Assembly: GCA_003506635.1 (NCBI GenBank)
Contig: DNZB01000109.1
Location: 2,308-7,582 of the forward strand
Length of the DNA stretch: 5,275 nucleotides
Origin: Parvularcula sp.
Lineage (GTDB): Bacteria > Pseudomonadota > Alphaproteobacteria > Caulobacterales > Parvularculaceae
Direction of reading: 5' to 3'
Shown: positions 1 through 5,275 of the stretch, piece by piece
Layout: every line of letters starts with the position of its first letter
Position numbering within the stretch: the first letter of the stretch is position 1
Translations under genes and position numbers: made by a program
Notes under the pieces: generated by a model
What the model was told of the DNA's origin: nothing
The model's database searches: none
Seen by the model: only the letters and a program-made list of their open reading frames with translations

Positions 1-95
1 TGCGCATGGTCATGCGCATGGTCGTCGCCATGATGATCGTGACCCGCCTTTGGCGCGCCATGGGAGTGACCGTCATGCGTCGATGTGTGAGCCAT
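1..95 (-). CDS. ctaD: Cytochrome c oxidase subunit I (CtaD/CoxA), N-terminal fragment
   Basis: This is the 5' end of a minus-strand gene that runs off the left edge; 31 complete codons are visible. The ATG at 95..93 follows a good ribosome binding site (GAGGGA, 8 bases upstream) and lies 21 bases after the coxB stop, so the two genes are probably cotranscribed. The visible peptide is hydrophilic, with 10 histidines and 5 aspartates in 31 residues. It precedes the first membrane helix, which lies outside the window. The identity rests on position directly after coxB and on my recollection that many Hyphomicrobiales subunit I proteins begin with a His/Asp-rich cytoplasmic tail; no catalytic haem or CuB ligand can be seen here. 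Subunit I would hold haem a and the haem a3-CuB site that reduces oxygen and pumps protons. The assignment is good by context but not proved by the fragment. Confidence 0.8.
   Translation of the reverse strand, partial: MAHTSTHDGHSHGAPKAGHDHHGDDHAHDHA
2..25. repeat. Two-copy 12-base tandem repeat in the ctaD N-terminus
   Basis: Two adjacent 12-base units (2-13 and 14-25) differ at one base. They lie in frame in ctaD and each encodes an Asp-His-Ala type unit, so the His-rich tail seems to have grown partly by short tandem duplication. The repeat may continue past the left edge. Confidence 0.5.
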
Positions 96-103
96 GGTTT
101 TGG

Positions 104-109
104 TCCCTC
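104..109 (-). promoter_or_regulatory. Ribosome binding site of ctaD
   Basis: GAGGGA on the minus strand lies 8 bases before the ATG at 95, inside the 21-base coxB-ctaD gap. It supports both the chosen start and reinitiation within one operon. Confidence 0.7.
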
Positions 110-116
110 GTGATCG

Positions 117-1262
117 TTATTGCGCGGCGGCGGCGTCAGCAGCGGGAGCGGCGGCGAATTTCCCAAGGTCGGCGCCGAACATCGGCGCCATCCCCGCGAG
201 CGCGCGCTGACTGTCGACCCAGGCTTCGAATTTCGGCCGCGACACGACTTCGACGGCGATCGGCATCGCCGAATGGCGGACGCCGCAAATCTCCGAGCAC
301 TGGCCGTAAAAGACGCCCTCGCGGTCGGCCTTGAACCAGGTTTCGTTGAGGCGGCCCGGCACGGCGTCGACCTTGATCGCCATGTTGGGCAGCGCGAAGG
401 AATGGATGACGTCGCGCGCGGTCGTCACGACACGGATCGTTTCACCGACCGGCACGACGACGCGGTTGTCGACTTCGAAGCGGTAAAGCTCCGGCGTCGT
501 CTTTTCCTCCGGCAGCATGTTCGAGGCGAATTCAAAATCGCCGAAATCGGGATAGGAATAGCTCCAGCCCCACTGATAGCCGACGACTTTCAGCGTCATC
601 GACGGGGCGAGCGCGATTTCCCTGGCCGCCCCCGCGCCGACGAGGCTGCGCCCGGCGCGAATGACGACGGTTTCGTCGGCCGCCGGCGCGGTTTTGAGCT
701 TCACCGTAACGACCGGAGAGCCAAGCCCCGCAAGCGTGTAGTCGCGGCCCGCAACGAGGCCTTCTGCGCTGGCGGCGGTTCCCTTGAAGACCTGTACATG
801 CTTCGGCGCGGCGACCGTGCGCGAGGGCGGGAAGTCGTTCGCAAGCGTGAAATCGGTCGTCGCGCCGTCGCCACGAGCGACAACCTGCTTGCCGTCCGGA
901 ACGACGTCTTCCTTGTAGAGGAGGTCGAACGAAAAGAACGCGATGACGAGGAGGATGAGGATCGGCCCCCCGGTCCAGATCACCTCGATGAGAGTGTTAT
1001 GGCTGAATTTGCGCGGCACGGGATTGGTCTTCGCATTGTAGCGGAAGACCACATAAAGCAGCAGCGCAAGGACAAAGACGCTGATGACCGTAATGATCGG
1101 CATCAGGATATCGTTGTGGAAAAAGTGCACCTCCTCAGCGAGCTTGGAGGCCGCGGGGAGCATCCCGATGTCCCCGTCGCTCGGGCCGTTCCAGCTGTTC
1201 TGGGCGAAAGCGCCCGTTCCCGATGCGGCCAACGCCGCGATCCCGCCGATCAGTCGCTTCAT
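117..1262 (-). CDS. coxB: Cytochrome c oxidase subunit II (CoxB) with an extra periplasmic module
   Basis: This is subunit II of an aa3-type haem-copper oxidase: it receives electrons from cytochrome c at the binuclear CuA centre and passes them to subunit I. The start taken is ATG at 1262 (381 residues), preceded by GAGG 5 bases upstream and giving an immediate signal peptide (about 1-20, cleavage after AFA). An upstream in-frame GTG at 1283 would add 7 residues and is less likely. Two membrane helices lie at about 54-73 and 97-116. The CuA domain has YQWGWSY (229-235, the aromatic region next to the cytochrome c docking site), His287, and the ligand loop Cys322, Glu324, Cys326, His330, Met333, all present. 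A low-complexity Ala-rich tail ends the protein. The oddity is about 95 extra residues (about 124-221) between helix 2 and the CuA domain, which bring the length to 381 against roughly 280-300 for typical alphaproteobacterial homologues. The domain identity is secure; the origin and role of the insert are open. Confidence 0.95.
   Translation of the reverse strand: MKRLIGGIAALAASGTGAFAQNSWNGPSDGDIGMLPAASKLAEEVHFFHNDILMPIITVISVFVLALLLYVVFRYNAKTNPVPRKFSHNTLIEVIWTGGPILILLVIAFFSFDLLYKEDVVPDGKQVVARGDGATTDFTLANDFPPSRTVAAPKHVQVFKGTAASAEGLVAGRDYTLAGLGSPVVTVKLKTAPAADETVVIRAGRSLVGAGAAREIALAPSMTLKVVGYQWGWSYSYPDFGDFEFASNMLPEEKTTPELYRFEVDNRVVVPVGETIRVVTTARDVIHSFALPNMAIKVDAVPGRLNETWFKADREGVFYGQCSEICGVRHSAMPIAVEVVSRPKFEAWVDSQRALAGMAPMFGADLGKFAAAPAADAAAAQ
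600..893 (-). other. Inserted module in CoxB resembling a phage tail-fibre beta domain
   Basis: This segment encodes CoxB residues of about 124-221, between KEDVVPD after helix 2 and the strand leading to YQWGWSY. Canonical subunit II has only a few residues here. In order it shows GDGATTDFTL (131-140), HVQVFKG (155-161), GRDYTLAG (172-179) and TAPAADETVVI (191-201). This order matches from memory the pattern of T7-type tail-fibre N-terminal modules and other phage virion beta-sandwich repeats. The reading frame is open throughout and base composition looks like the flanks, so the segment appears to be an established in-frame part of the gene. The extra segment is seen directly; the similarity is pattern recognition, not a search result, and convergent beta-rich sequence is possible. 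Confidence 0.6.
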
Positions 1263-1265
1263 GAA

Positions 1266-1271
1266 GCCCTC
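1266..1271 (-). promoter_or_regulatory. Ribosome binding site deciding the coxB start
   Basis: GAGGGC on the minus strand places its GAGG core 5 bases before the ATG at 1262. This favours that ATG, which opens directly into a signal peptide, over the GTG at 1283. Confidence 0.65.
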
Positions 1272-1294
1272 GATATGCCGCACCGGCAGCGCCC

Positions 1295-1312
1295 GCCCCG
1301 GTAATTCGGGGC
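1295..1312. repeat. Short inverted repeat in the coxB leader
   Basis: GCCCCG (1295-1300) and CGGGGC (1307-1312) are perfect inverted copies around a 6-base AT-rich loop. The dyad lies 33 bases upstream of the coxB ATG and just downstream of the putative -10, so it would be in the transcribed leader. No T-tract follows, so it is not a standard terminator. It could be an operator or a leader hairpin, or chance in GC-rich DNA. Confidence 0.35.
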
Positions 1313-1314
1313 TG

Positions 1315-1344
1315 CTTATAGGCGCGTCGCCGCCCCCGCGTCAT
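1315..1344 (-). promoter_or_regulatory. Candidate sigma70-type promoter of the coxB operon
   Basis: On the minus strand, TATAAG (1320..1315) matches the -10 consensus at five of six bases. ATGACG (1344..1339) is a weak -35 at 18-base spacing. Transcription would start around 1308, giving a leader of about 45 bases before the coxB ATG. The -10 is one of the few AT-rich hexamers in this region. The call rests on sequence alone. Confidence 0.35.
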
Positions 1345-1374
1345 CCATGGAGCGAACGGAAAAATGGTCGCATC

Positions 1375-1400
1375 GGGGCGCAAAGCCGGGGCGGCGCCCC
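1375..1400. repeat. GC-rich inverted repeat between coxB and tldD
   Basis: GGGGCGC (1375-1381) and GCGCCCC (1394-1400) form a perfect 7-base dyad with a 12-base loop. An alternative pairing uses the inner GGGGCG. It lies upstream of both divergent genes. Its function is unknown and chance is possible at this GC content. Confidence 0.3.
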
Positions 1401-1424
1401 TTTGCCTTCCCCTTCCGGGGCAGA

Positions 1425-1447
1425 GAAAGGGTGAGGACCGCCCTTTC
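1425..1447. repeat. Inverted repeat upstream of tldD
   Basis: GAAAGGG (1425-1431) and CCCTTTC (1441-1447) form a perfect 7-base dyad around a 9-base loop, 45 bases before the tldD ATG. It is less GC-dominated than its surroundings, so it is a somewhat better operator or hairpin candidate than the dyad before it. No T-tract follows it. Confidence 0.35.
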
Positions 1448-1455
1448 GGCCTGCA

Positions 1456-1484
1456 TTGCCGATTGCGCGCGCGCAGCCTACCTC
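1456..1484 (+). promoter_or_regulatory. Weak candidate promoter of tldD
   Basis: TTGCCG (1456-1461), a 17-base spacer and TACCTC (1479-1484) have promoter-like spacing, but the -10 is poor. If used, transcription would begin at or within a few bases of the tldD ATG, making the mRNA leaderless. That would fit the absence of a ribosome binding site. This is a tentative call. Confidence 0.15.
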
Positions 1485-1492
1485 TCCCCGCC

Positions 1493-2911
1493 ATGACCCA
1501 ATCGCTCTTCTTCTCCGCCACGGGCCTTGACCGGGCCCGCACCGAATCGATCGTCGATGACGCGCTCCGGGGCGCTGACGACGGCGAGCTTTATCTCGAA
1601 TATGCGCAGTCAGAGGCGTTCGTCTTTGACGACAATCGCCTGAAGACCGCGAGCTATAATGTCGAACAGGGCTTCGGGCTCAGGGCCGTCGCTGGCGAAT
1701 CGACCGGCTACGCCCACGCCTCCGACCTCTCCGAAGATGCGCTGAAACGCGCGGCGGCGGCGGTCCAGGCGGTGAAGGCCGGGCGCGGCGGCGCGTTGGC
1801 CGCAGGGCCGCAGCGGACGAATGTGAAGCTTTATCCGGACGACAATCCGCTGGACGCCCTGCCGTTCGAGGCGAAGACAAAGCTTCTCGCCGACATCAAT
1901 GATTATGCGCGTTCGAAGGACCCGCGCGTGCGGCAGGTCTCGGCCTCGCTTTCCGGCGAATGGTCGGCGATCGAGATCATGCGGGCCGGCGGCGAGGTCG
2001 TGCGCGACATTCGCCCGCTTGTCCGTCTCAACGTGTCGGTGACCGCCGGCGTCGGCGACCGGCAGGAATCCGGTAGCTATGGCGCGGGCGGGCGCGGGGG
2101 CTATCAGCGCTTTATCGCGCCTGACGCCTGGCGCGCCTATGTCGACGAGGCGTTGCGTCAGGCGCTTGTCAATCTCGACGCTGAACCTGCGCCCGCGGGC
2201 GATATGGAAGTCGTGCTGGGGCCGGGGTGGACCGGCATCCTCCTTCACGAGGCGGTCGGCCACGGGCTTGAAGGCGATTTCAACCGCAAAAAAACATCCG
2301 CCTTCGCCGGCCGCCTCGGCGAGCGCGTCGCGGCCAAAGGCGTCACCGTCGTCGATGACGGCACGCTCGCCGGACGGCGCGGTTCGCTCTCGATCGACGA
2401 CGAAGGCACGCCGACCTCGCGGACGGTGTTGATCGAAGACGGCATCCTCAAAGGTTACATGCAGGACCGGCTGAACGCGCGGCTGATGGGCGTTCCCGTC
2501 ACCGGCAACGGCCGGCGCGAGAATTACGCCGCCATGCCGATGCCGCGCATGACCAACACGATGATGCTCGCCGGCGACAAGGACCCCGCCGAAATCATCG
2601 CGACCGTCAAAGACGGCGTTTACGCCGTGAACTTTTCCGGCGGGCAGGTCGACATCACGTCGGGGAAATTCGTCTTCAACTGCACCGAGGCCTATCGCAT
2701 CAAGAACGGCAAGATTGGCGCACCGTTGAAGAACGCCGCGCTGATCGGCGACGGGCCAAGCGTGCTGACCCGCGTCTCGATGATCGGCAATGACTTCAGT
2801 CTCGACCCCGGCATCGGCGTCTGCGGCAAGCAGGGACAAGGCGTCCCCGTCGGCGTCGGCCAGCCGACGATCAAGGTTGACCGCCTGACCGTCGGCGGCG
2901 CCGGGGGCTGA
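1493..2911 (+). CDS. tldD: TldD family metalloprotease
   Basis: The 472-residue product is close to the 481 of E. coli TldD. TldD acts with its partner TldE (PmbA) as a cytoplasmic zinc protease that cuts small or unfolded peptides through a narrow channel; in E. coli it matures microcin B17 and degrades the antitoxin CcdA. The metal site is visible: HEAVGH gives His252, Glu253 and His257, and the late Cys444 in the conserved GVCGKQGQGVPVGVGQPT segment corresponds to the E. coli Cys ligand at the same distance from the C-terminus. The start chosen is the ATG at 1493, where similarity to TldD begins. The frame stays open back to an ATG at 1364, but those 43 residues are not TldD-like. No clear ribosome binding site precedes 1493. 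The gene is divergent from coxB and 8 bases upstream of a transporter gene. The partner tldE is not in this window, and the native substrate cannot be told from the sequence. Confidence 0.93.
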   Translation: MTQSLFFSATGLDRARTESIVDDALRGADDGELYLEYAQSEAFVFDDNRLKTASYNVEQGFGLRAVAGESTGYAHASDLSEDALKRAAAAVQAVKAGRGGALAAGPQRTNVKLYPDDNPLDALPFEAKTKLLADINDYARSKDPRVRQVSASLSGEWSAIEIMRAGGEVVRDIRPLVRLNVSVTAGVGDRQESGSYGAGGRGGYQRFIAPDAWRAYVDEALRQALVNLDAEPAPAGDMEVVLGPGWTGILLHEAVGHGLEGDFNRKKTSAFAGRLGERVAAKGVTVVDDGTLAGRRGSLSIDDEGTPTSRTVLIEDGILKGYMQDRLNARLMGVPVTGNGRRENYAAMPMPRMTNTMMLAGDKDPAEIIATVKDGVYAVNFSGGQVDITSGKFVFNCTEAYRIKNGKIGAPLKNAALIGDGPSVLTRVSMIGNDFSLDPGIGVCGKQGQGVPVGVGQPTIKVDRLTVGGAGG

Positions 2912-2919
2912 ACCTTTCC

Positions 2920-3765
2920 TTGTCGAACGCTGTTTTCGCCGTTGTTCTTTTTTCGGCGCTTCTTCACGCCGGCTGGAACGCGCTCATCAAGGAGCGCGGC
3001 GACCGGTTCTTTTCAATTTCGACGCTTGGCGTCGCGCAAGGATTGATCGCGCTCGCGACATTGCCTTTTCTGCCGGCGCCGACGGGCGCAAGCTGGGCGT
3101 GGATCGCCGCTTCGGCGATGCTGCACACGGGCTACAAGCTGTTTCTCATCCGTGCCTATTCGGCCGGCGATCTCGGACAGGTCTACCCCCTGGCGCGCGG
3201 CGCAGCGCCCCTCCTCTCCTCGCTGGTCGCGCTCATCTTGTTGCATGAGAGGCTGGGGCCCTATCTCTGGGCGGGCGTTCTGACCGTCTGCGCCGGCATC
3301 GCGCTGATGGCGCTGCGCGGCGGGAACGGCGCCGCGGGATCGCTCGATCGCAAGGCGGTCTTGTGGGCGCTGGCGACCTCCGTCTTCATTTCCGGCTACA
3401 CGATCGTTGACGCGACTGGCGCGCGCGGCGCGGTTTCGCCGTCGAGCTATATCGCCTGGCTGTTCGTCTTCGACGGCTTTGCGATCGCCGCCGTCTACGC
3501 CCTGGTGCGGCGCAAGGGCTTTCGCGTGATGGCGGCGGAGCTGCCATTCGGTTTCCTCGCTGCGCTGATGTCGCTCGGCGCTTATTGGCTGGTCATCTGG
3601 GCGATGACAAAGGCGCCGATCGGCGCGGTCGCGGCGCTGCGCGAGACGAGCATACTCTTCGCGCTGGCGATTTCCGTAATTTTCTTGCGCGAGCGCGCGT
3701 CCTTGTGGCGCATCGCGGCGGCGGCGATCATTCTCGCCGGAGTCGTCTTGATGCGGATCGCCTAG
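2920..3765 (+). CDS. EamA/DMT-superfamily 10-helix membrane transporter
   Basis: This 281-residue protein is almost wholly hydrophobic, with about ten membrane helices arranged as two EamA-like halves (about 1-133 and 145-281). This is the standard architecture and size of drug/metabolite transporter superfamily permeases. Typical features are HAGWNALIKERGDRF near the N-terminus, YPLARGAAPLLSSL in helix 3-4 of the first half followed by HERLG, and the matching second-half segment ending in FLRERAS. These proteins sit in the inner membrane and usually export or exchange small metabolites; the substrate cannot be read from the sequence. The start is TTG at 2920. No in-frame ATG occurs before the region of helix 3, and a later start would remove essential helices. 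Upstream there is only a G-rich run overlapping the tldD stop. The 8-base gap suggests cotranscription and perhaps translational coupling with tldD. Confidence 0.85.
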   Translation: MSNAVFAVVLFSALLHAGWNALIKERGDRFFSISTLGVAQGLIALATLPFLPAPTGASWAWIAASAMLHTGYKLFLIRAYSAGDLGQVYPLARGAAPLLSSLVALILLHERLGPYLWAGVLTVCAGIALMALRGGNGAAGSLDRKAVLWALATSVFISGYTIVDATGARGAVSPSSYIAWLFVFDGFAIAAVYALVRRKGFRVMAAELPFGFLAALMSLGAYWLVIWAMTKAPIGAVAALRETSILFALAISVIFLRERASLWRIAAAAIILAGVVLMRIA

Positions 3766-3776
3766 GCGTCCCGAAA

Positions 3777-4922
3777 CTATGCGCCTTGCAGAATCTCGTT
3801 TGAAATCAGTCCGACCAGGGCGGCTGACAGCACGATGATATACAAGACCCCCGCGACGAAGCACGTCCACAGTGACTTGATCCAGCCGCGTTTATAACCA
3901 CGCCTGATCGCGACAATGAAGTAAAGCGCGAGCGCGATCGACGATGCGGTGAAGATGTGGGGCAGCCCCAGCTGCACGGCGGCGACCGCAATGCCGATGA
4001 TCGCGAACGCCGTCGCATGCGCGTAAAGCGAAAAAACGAGGTGGTCGAAAAGGAGCGCATTGCGCCCGCGCAAGAACAGCGTCATGATAAGCGCCAGCAC
4101 CGGCGCCATCAGGAACAACATCCGCGGCAGCCAGTTGTTGAGGCTGGCGTTGAAGTCCTCAGGGTCCTCGACCGCCCGGCTGACGCCCGCGAAAATGCGC
4201 TCCATCAAAGTGAGGGTGCGGGCGATCTCGCCCTTGTTCTCCGGGTCGCTTTCGGCGCCCTTCTCAAGATCGGATCTGATGCCGCTGAGGATGGTGTCGC
4301 GGCAGCGCCCCCAAAGCGTCTTGTCGACCGAAACGTCTTGCGAACGGACGAAAAAACGCGGCGCGACGGAAATTTCGCAATCAAGCTCGCGCCCGTCGAT
4401 CACGATTGCGCCGCTGTCGCCGGCGCCGCGTCCGTTCAATGCGGCTTCGATCTCGTCCTGCGCCTCGGGTCCTGCCGCCTTTAATCCTCTTTCCATCGCC
4501 TTCTGCGCCGCCGCCGTTTCCTCCGGCGTGCGTGCGCGCACTTCAACCGCCACGATCAGCGTATGCGTGAGGCCGAGAACAAGAAAAAAGAGAAAACTGA
4601 CGACGAGAAAGAGCCTGACCGGCGGCGTATAGCGCGAGCGTCTGCCGTGGCTGTAGTCCGACGGCACCGTGCCAGGCGCCGCGGCGAGAAGGCCGAGCGT
4701 GCGCCACATGCGCCCATCAAAGGAAAAGGTGTCTTTCAGGAAGTCCTTGAGGAGAACGAACGAGCTTCGGCGCATGTCGTCGTTGCGCTGGCCGCAGCCG
4801 GCGCACCAGGGGCCGGCGATCGCCGTTCCGCACGAGACACAGGCAGCAGCCGCGGCGACAGCGGCCGCAACAGCGCCCGTCTCGGCGAGGCCGTCGCCCT
4901 CAATCGGTTCGATGTCCGGCAT
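3777..4922 (-). CDS. DUF3667-like zinc-ribbon membrane protein of unknown function
   Basis: The 381-residue product has an Ala-rich stretch, then a zinc ribbon with Cys28, Cys31, Cys40 and Cys43 (CVSCG and WCAGCGQ). Next comes an amphipathic segment with FLKDTFSFDGRMWRTL (61-76), SRYTPPVRLF before helix 1 (about 102-119), a long soluble loop (about 125-265), and four clustered helices (about 267-285, 297-318, 325-341, 351-373). The FDHLVFSLYAHATAF segment (292-306) and the ribbon-then-membrane order recall the DUF3667 family. With a cytoplasmic ribbon the long loop would be periplasmic; it has two cysteines (182 and 207) that could form a disulphide. The start taken is ATG at 4922, with AAGGG close upstream. 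The frame is open back to 5141, but that part is low-complexity and overlaps gluQ. The gene converges on the transporter gene with 11 bases between the stops. The family has no established biochemical role that I know of. Confidence 0.8.
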   Translation of the reverse strand: MPDIEPIEGDGLAETGAVAAAVAAAAACVSCGTAIAGPWCAGCGQRNDDMRRSSFVLLKDFLKDTFSFDGRMWRTLGLLAAAPGTVPSDYSHGRRSRYTPPVRLFLVVSFLFFLVLGLTHTLIVAVEVRARTPEETAAAQKAMERGLKAAGPEAQDEIEAALNGRGAGDSGAIVIDGRELDCEISVAPRFFVRSQDVSVDKTLWGRCRDTILSGIRSDLEKGAESDPENKGEIARTLTLMERIFAGVSRAVEDPEDFNASLNNWLPRMLFLMAPVLALIMTLFLRGRNALLFDHLVFSLYAHATAFAIIGIAVAAVQLGLPHIFTASSIALALYFIVAIRRGYKRGWIKSLWTCFVAGVLYIIVLSAALVGLISNEILQGA

Positions 4923-4950
4923 GTCGCCCTTGCCCCCCCGTTCAGGGCGA

Positions 4951-4978
4951 AAATTAGCGCGTTTGCGCAACGCCGCAA
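4951..4978 (-). promoter_or_regulatory. Weak candidate promoter of the DUF3667-like gene
   Basis: On the minus strand, TTGCGG (4978..4973), a 16-base spacer and TAATTT (4956..4951) form a poor but best-available promoter match, about 30 bases before the ATG at 4922. It is overlapped by the dyad at 4961-4980. Confidence 0.2.
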
Positions 4979-4980
4979 AC
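4961..4980. repeat. Perfect 7-base inverted repeat in the gluQ divergent region
   Basis: GTTTGCG (4961-4967) and CGCAAAC (4974-4980) are exact inverted copies with a 6-base spacer. The 20-base dyad lies 38 bases upstream of the DUF3667-like start and covers its candidate -35 and spacer. The size and position would suit a dimeric repressor; a leader hairpin is the alternative. No regulator is identified. Confidence 0.4.
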
Positions 4981-5062
4981 CCGACGCCGGCGCCCCCCCT
5001 TGTTGCGCGCAGCGCCGTACGGCGACATTCTACGCCGCCGCCGCCGGGCGAACCTCGCGCGC

Positions 5063-5068
5063 AAGAGA
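5063..5068 (+). promoter_or_regulatory. Probable ribosome binding site of gluQ
   Basis: AAGAGA lies 10 bases before the ATG at 5079. It is a moderate match with slightly long spacing, and the only purine-rich stretch near that start. Confidence 0.45.
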
Positions 5069-5078
5069 TCAACGCTTC

Positions 5079-5275
5079 ATGACGCCGGCCTTCGTAACCC
5101 GCTTCGCCCCTTCGCCGACCGGTTATTTGCATCTTGGCCACGCCTTCTCGGCGCTGACGGCGTTTGACGCCGCGCGGCGGGCGGGCGGGCGCCTTATTCT
5201 TCGTATCGAGGATATCGACGCCGGGCGCTGCAAACCGGCGTTTGAAGCGGCAATTTGCGAGGACCTCGCCTGGCT
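5079..5275 (+). CDS. gluQ: Glutamyl-Q tRNA(Asp) synthetase, N-terminal part
   Basis: Sixty-five complete codons are visible before the right edge cuts the gene. The enzyme is a shortened paralogue of glutamyl-tRNA synthetase: it activates glutamate without needing tRNA and attaches it to the queuosine base at the anticodon of tRNA(Asp). The fragment shows the class I start RFAPSPTGYLHLGH, with the HIGH-type signature HLGH at 18-21, then LRIEDIDAGRC (41-51) and FEAAICEDLAWL (55-66). These forms are those I associate with alphaproteobacterial GluQ and not with full GltX. The KMSKS loop, the zinc site and the diagnostic lack of an anticodon-binding domain lie beyond the edge, so GltX is not formally excluded. 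The gene is divergent from the DUF3667-like gene across 156 bases. Confidence 0.85.
   Translation, partial: MTPAFVTRFAPSPTGYLHLGHAFSALTAFDAARRAGGRLILRIEDIDAGRCKPAFEAAICEDLAW

Noticed and set aside
120..1304. Long plus-strand open frame (394 codons) opposite coxB
   Set aside because: It lies antisense to a secure coxB gene. The translation is Arg/Asp/His-rich low-complexity sequence with no domain, as expected from the mirror of GC-biased codons.
1364..1492. 43-residue N-terminal extension of TldD
   Set aside because: It does not resemble TldD, and starting at 1493 gives a length close to the family norm. It is kept only as an alternative in the findings.
1610..2839. Long minus-strand open frame (409 codons) inside tldD
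   Set aside because: It is an antisense shadow of tldD with no recognisable fold or start signal; the sense strand has the full metalloprotease signature.
3766..3776. Bidirectional terminator between the convergent transporter and DUF3667-like genes
   Set aside because: The gap is only 11 bases, with no inverted repeat and no T-tract; any terminator must lie within the coding ends, and none is clear.
3013..3870. Minus-strand open frame (285 codons) across the transporter gene
   Set aside because: It is Arg/Gln/Asp-rich shadow sequence opposite a clear membrane protein and it overlaps the end of the DUF3667-like gene.
3957..4632. Two overlapping plus-strand open frames opposite the DUF3667-like gene
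   Set aside because: Both are low-complexity, Arg- or Ser-rich translations with no domain, while the minus strand encodes a zinc ribbon and membrane helices.
4923..5141. 73-residue N-terminal extension of the DUF3667-like gene
   Set aside because: The extension is Arg/Gly-rich without family similarity and would overlap the gluQ start on the other strand. The ATG at 4922 has a usable ribosome binding site and directly precedes the zinc ribbon.

Overview
The window is GC-rich, densely coded bacterial chromosome. An alphaproteobacterium is likely, probably of the Hyphomicrobiales (Rhizobiales). The clues are the coxB-ctaD order with tldD divergent upstream, the form of the CoxB and GluQ proteins, and GC-biased codons that leave long antisense open frames. 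The order-level placement is inference from remembered synteny, not from a search.

Layout. On the minus strand, positions 1-1262 hold the start of an aa3-type cytochrome c oxidase operon: coxB (subunit II, 1262..117), then ctaD/coxA (subunit I, only its first 31 codons, 95..1). A 230-base divergent intergenic region (1263-1492) has a plausible coxB promoter and several small dyads. On the plus strand follow tldD (1493..2911), encoding the metalloprotease TldD, and 8 bases later a TTG-started EamA/DMT-family 10-helix transporter gene (2920..3765). Convergent with the transporter gene (11-base gap) is a minus-strand gene for a zinc-ribbon plus membrane protein resembling DUF3667 (4922..3777). 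A second divergent region (4923-5078), with a perfect dyad and two C7 tracts, separates it from the plus-strand gluQ gene (5079 to beyond the right edge), encoding glutamyl-Q tRNA(Asp) synthetase.

How the genes relate. CoxB and CtaD are partners in one respiratory complex: CoxB carries the CuA site that takes electrons from cytochrome c and passes them to the haem/CuB subunit CtaD. tldD and the transporter gene are spaced like an operon, but no shared pathway is evident. The DUF3667-like gene and gluQ are ordinary neighbours with no demonstrated link.

The feature most worth a second look is inside CoxB. Between the second membrane helix and the CuA domain there are roughly 95 extra residues. 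Their motif order recalls the beta-rich N-terminal modules of phage tail fibres (GDG-TT-F-L, then V-V/F-G, then DYT, then TAPAA-E-VVI). The CuA ligands are intact, so the oxidase should work with this added periplasmic module. I saw no mobile element, CRISPR array, rRNA, tRNA, toxin-antitoxin pair or defence system, and nothing here forms a new multi-gene system.
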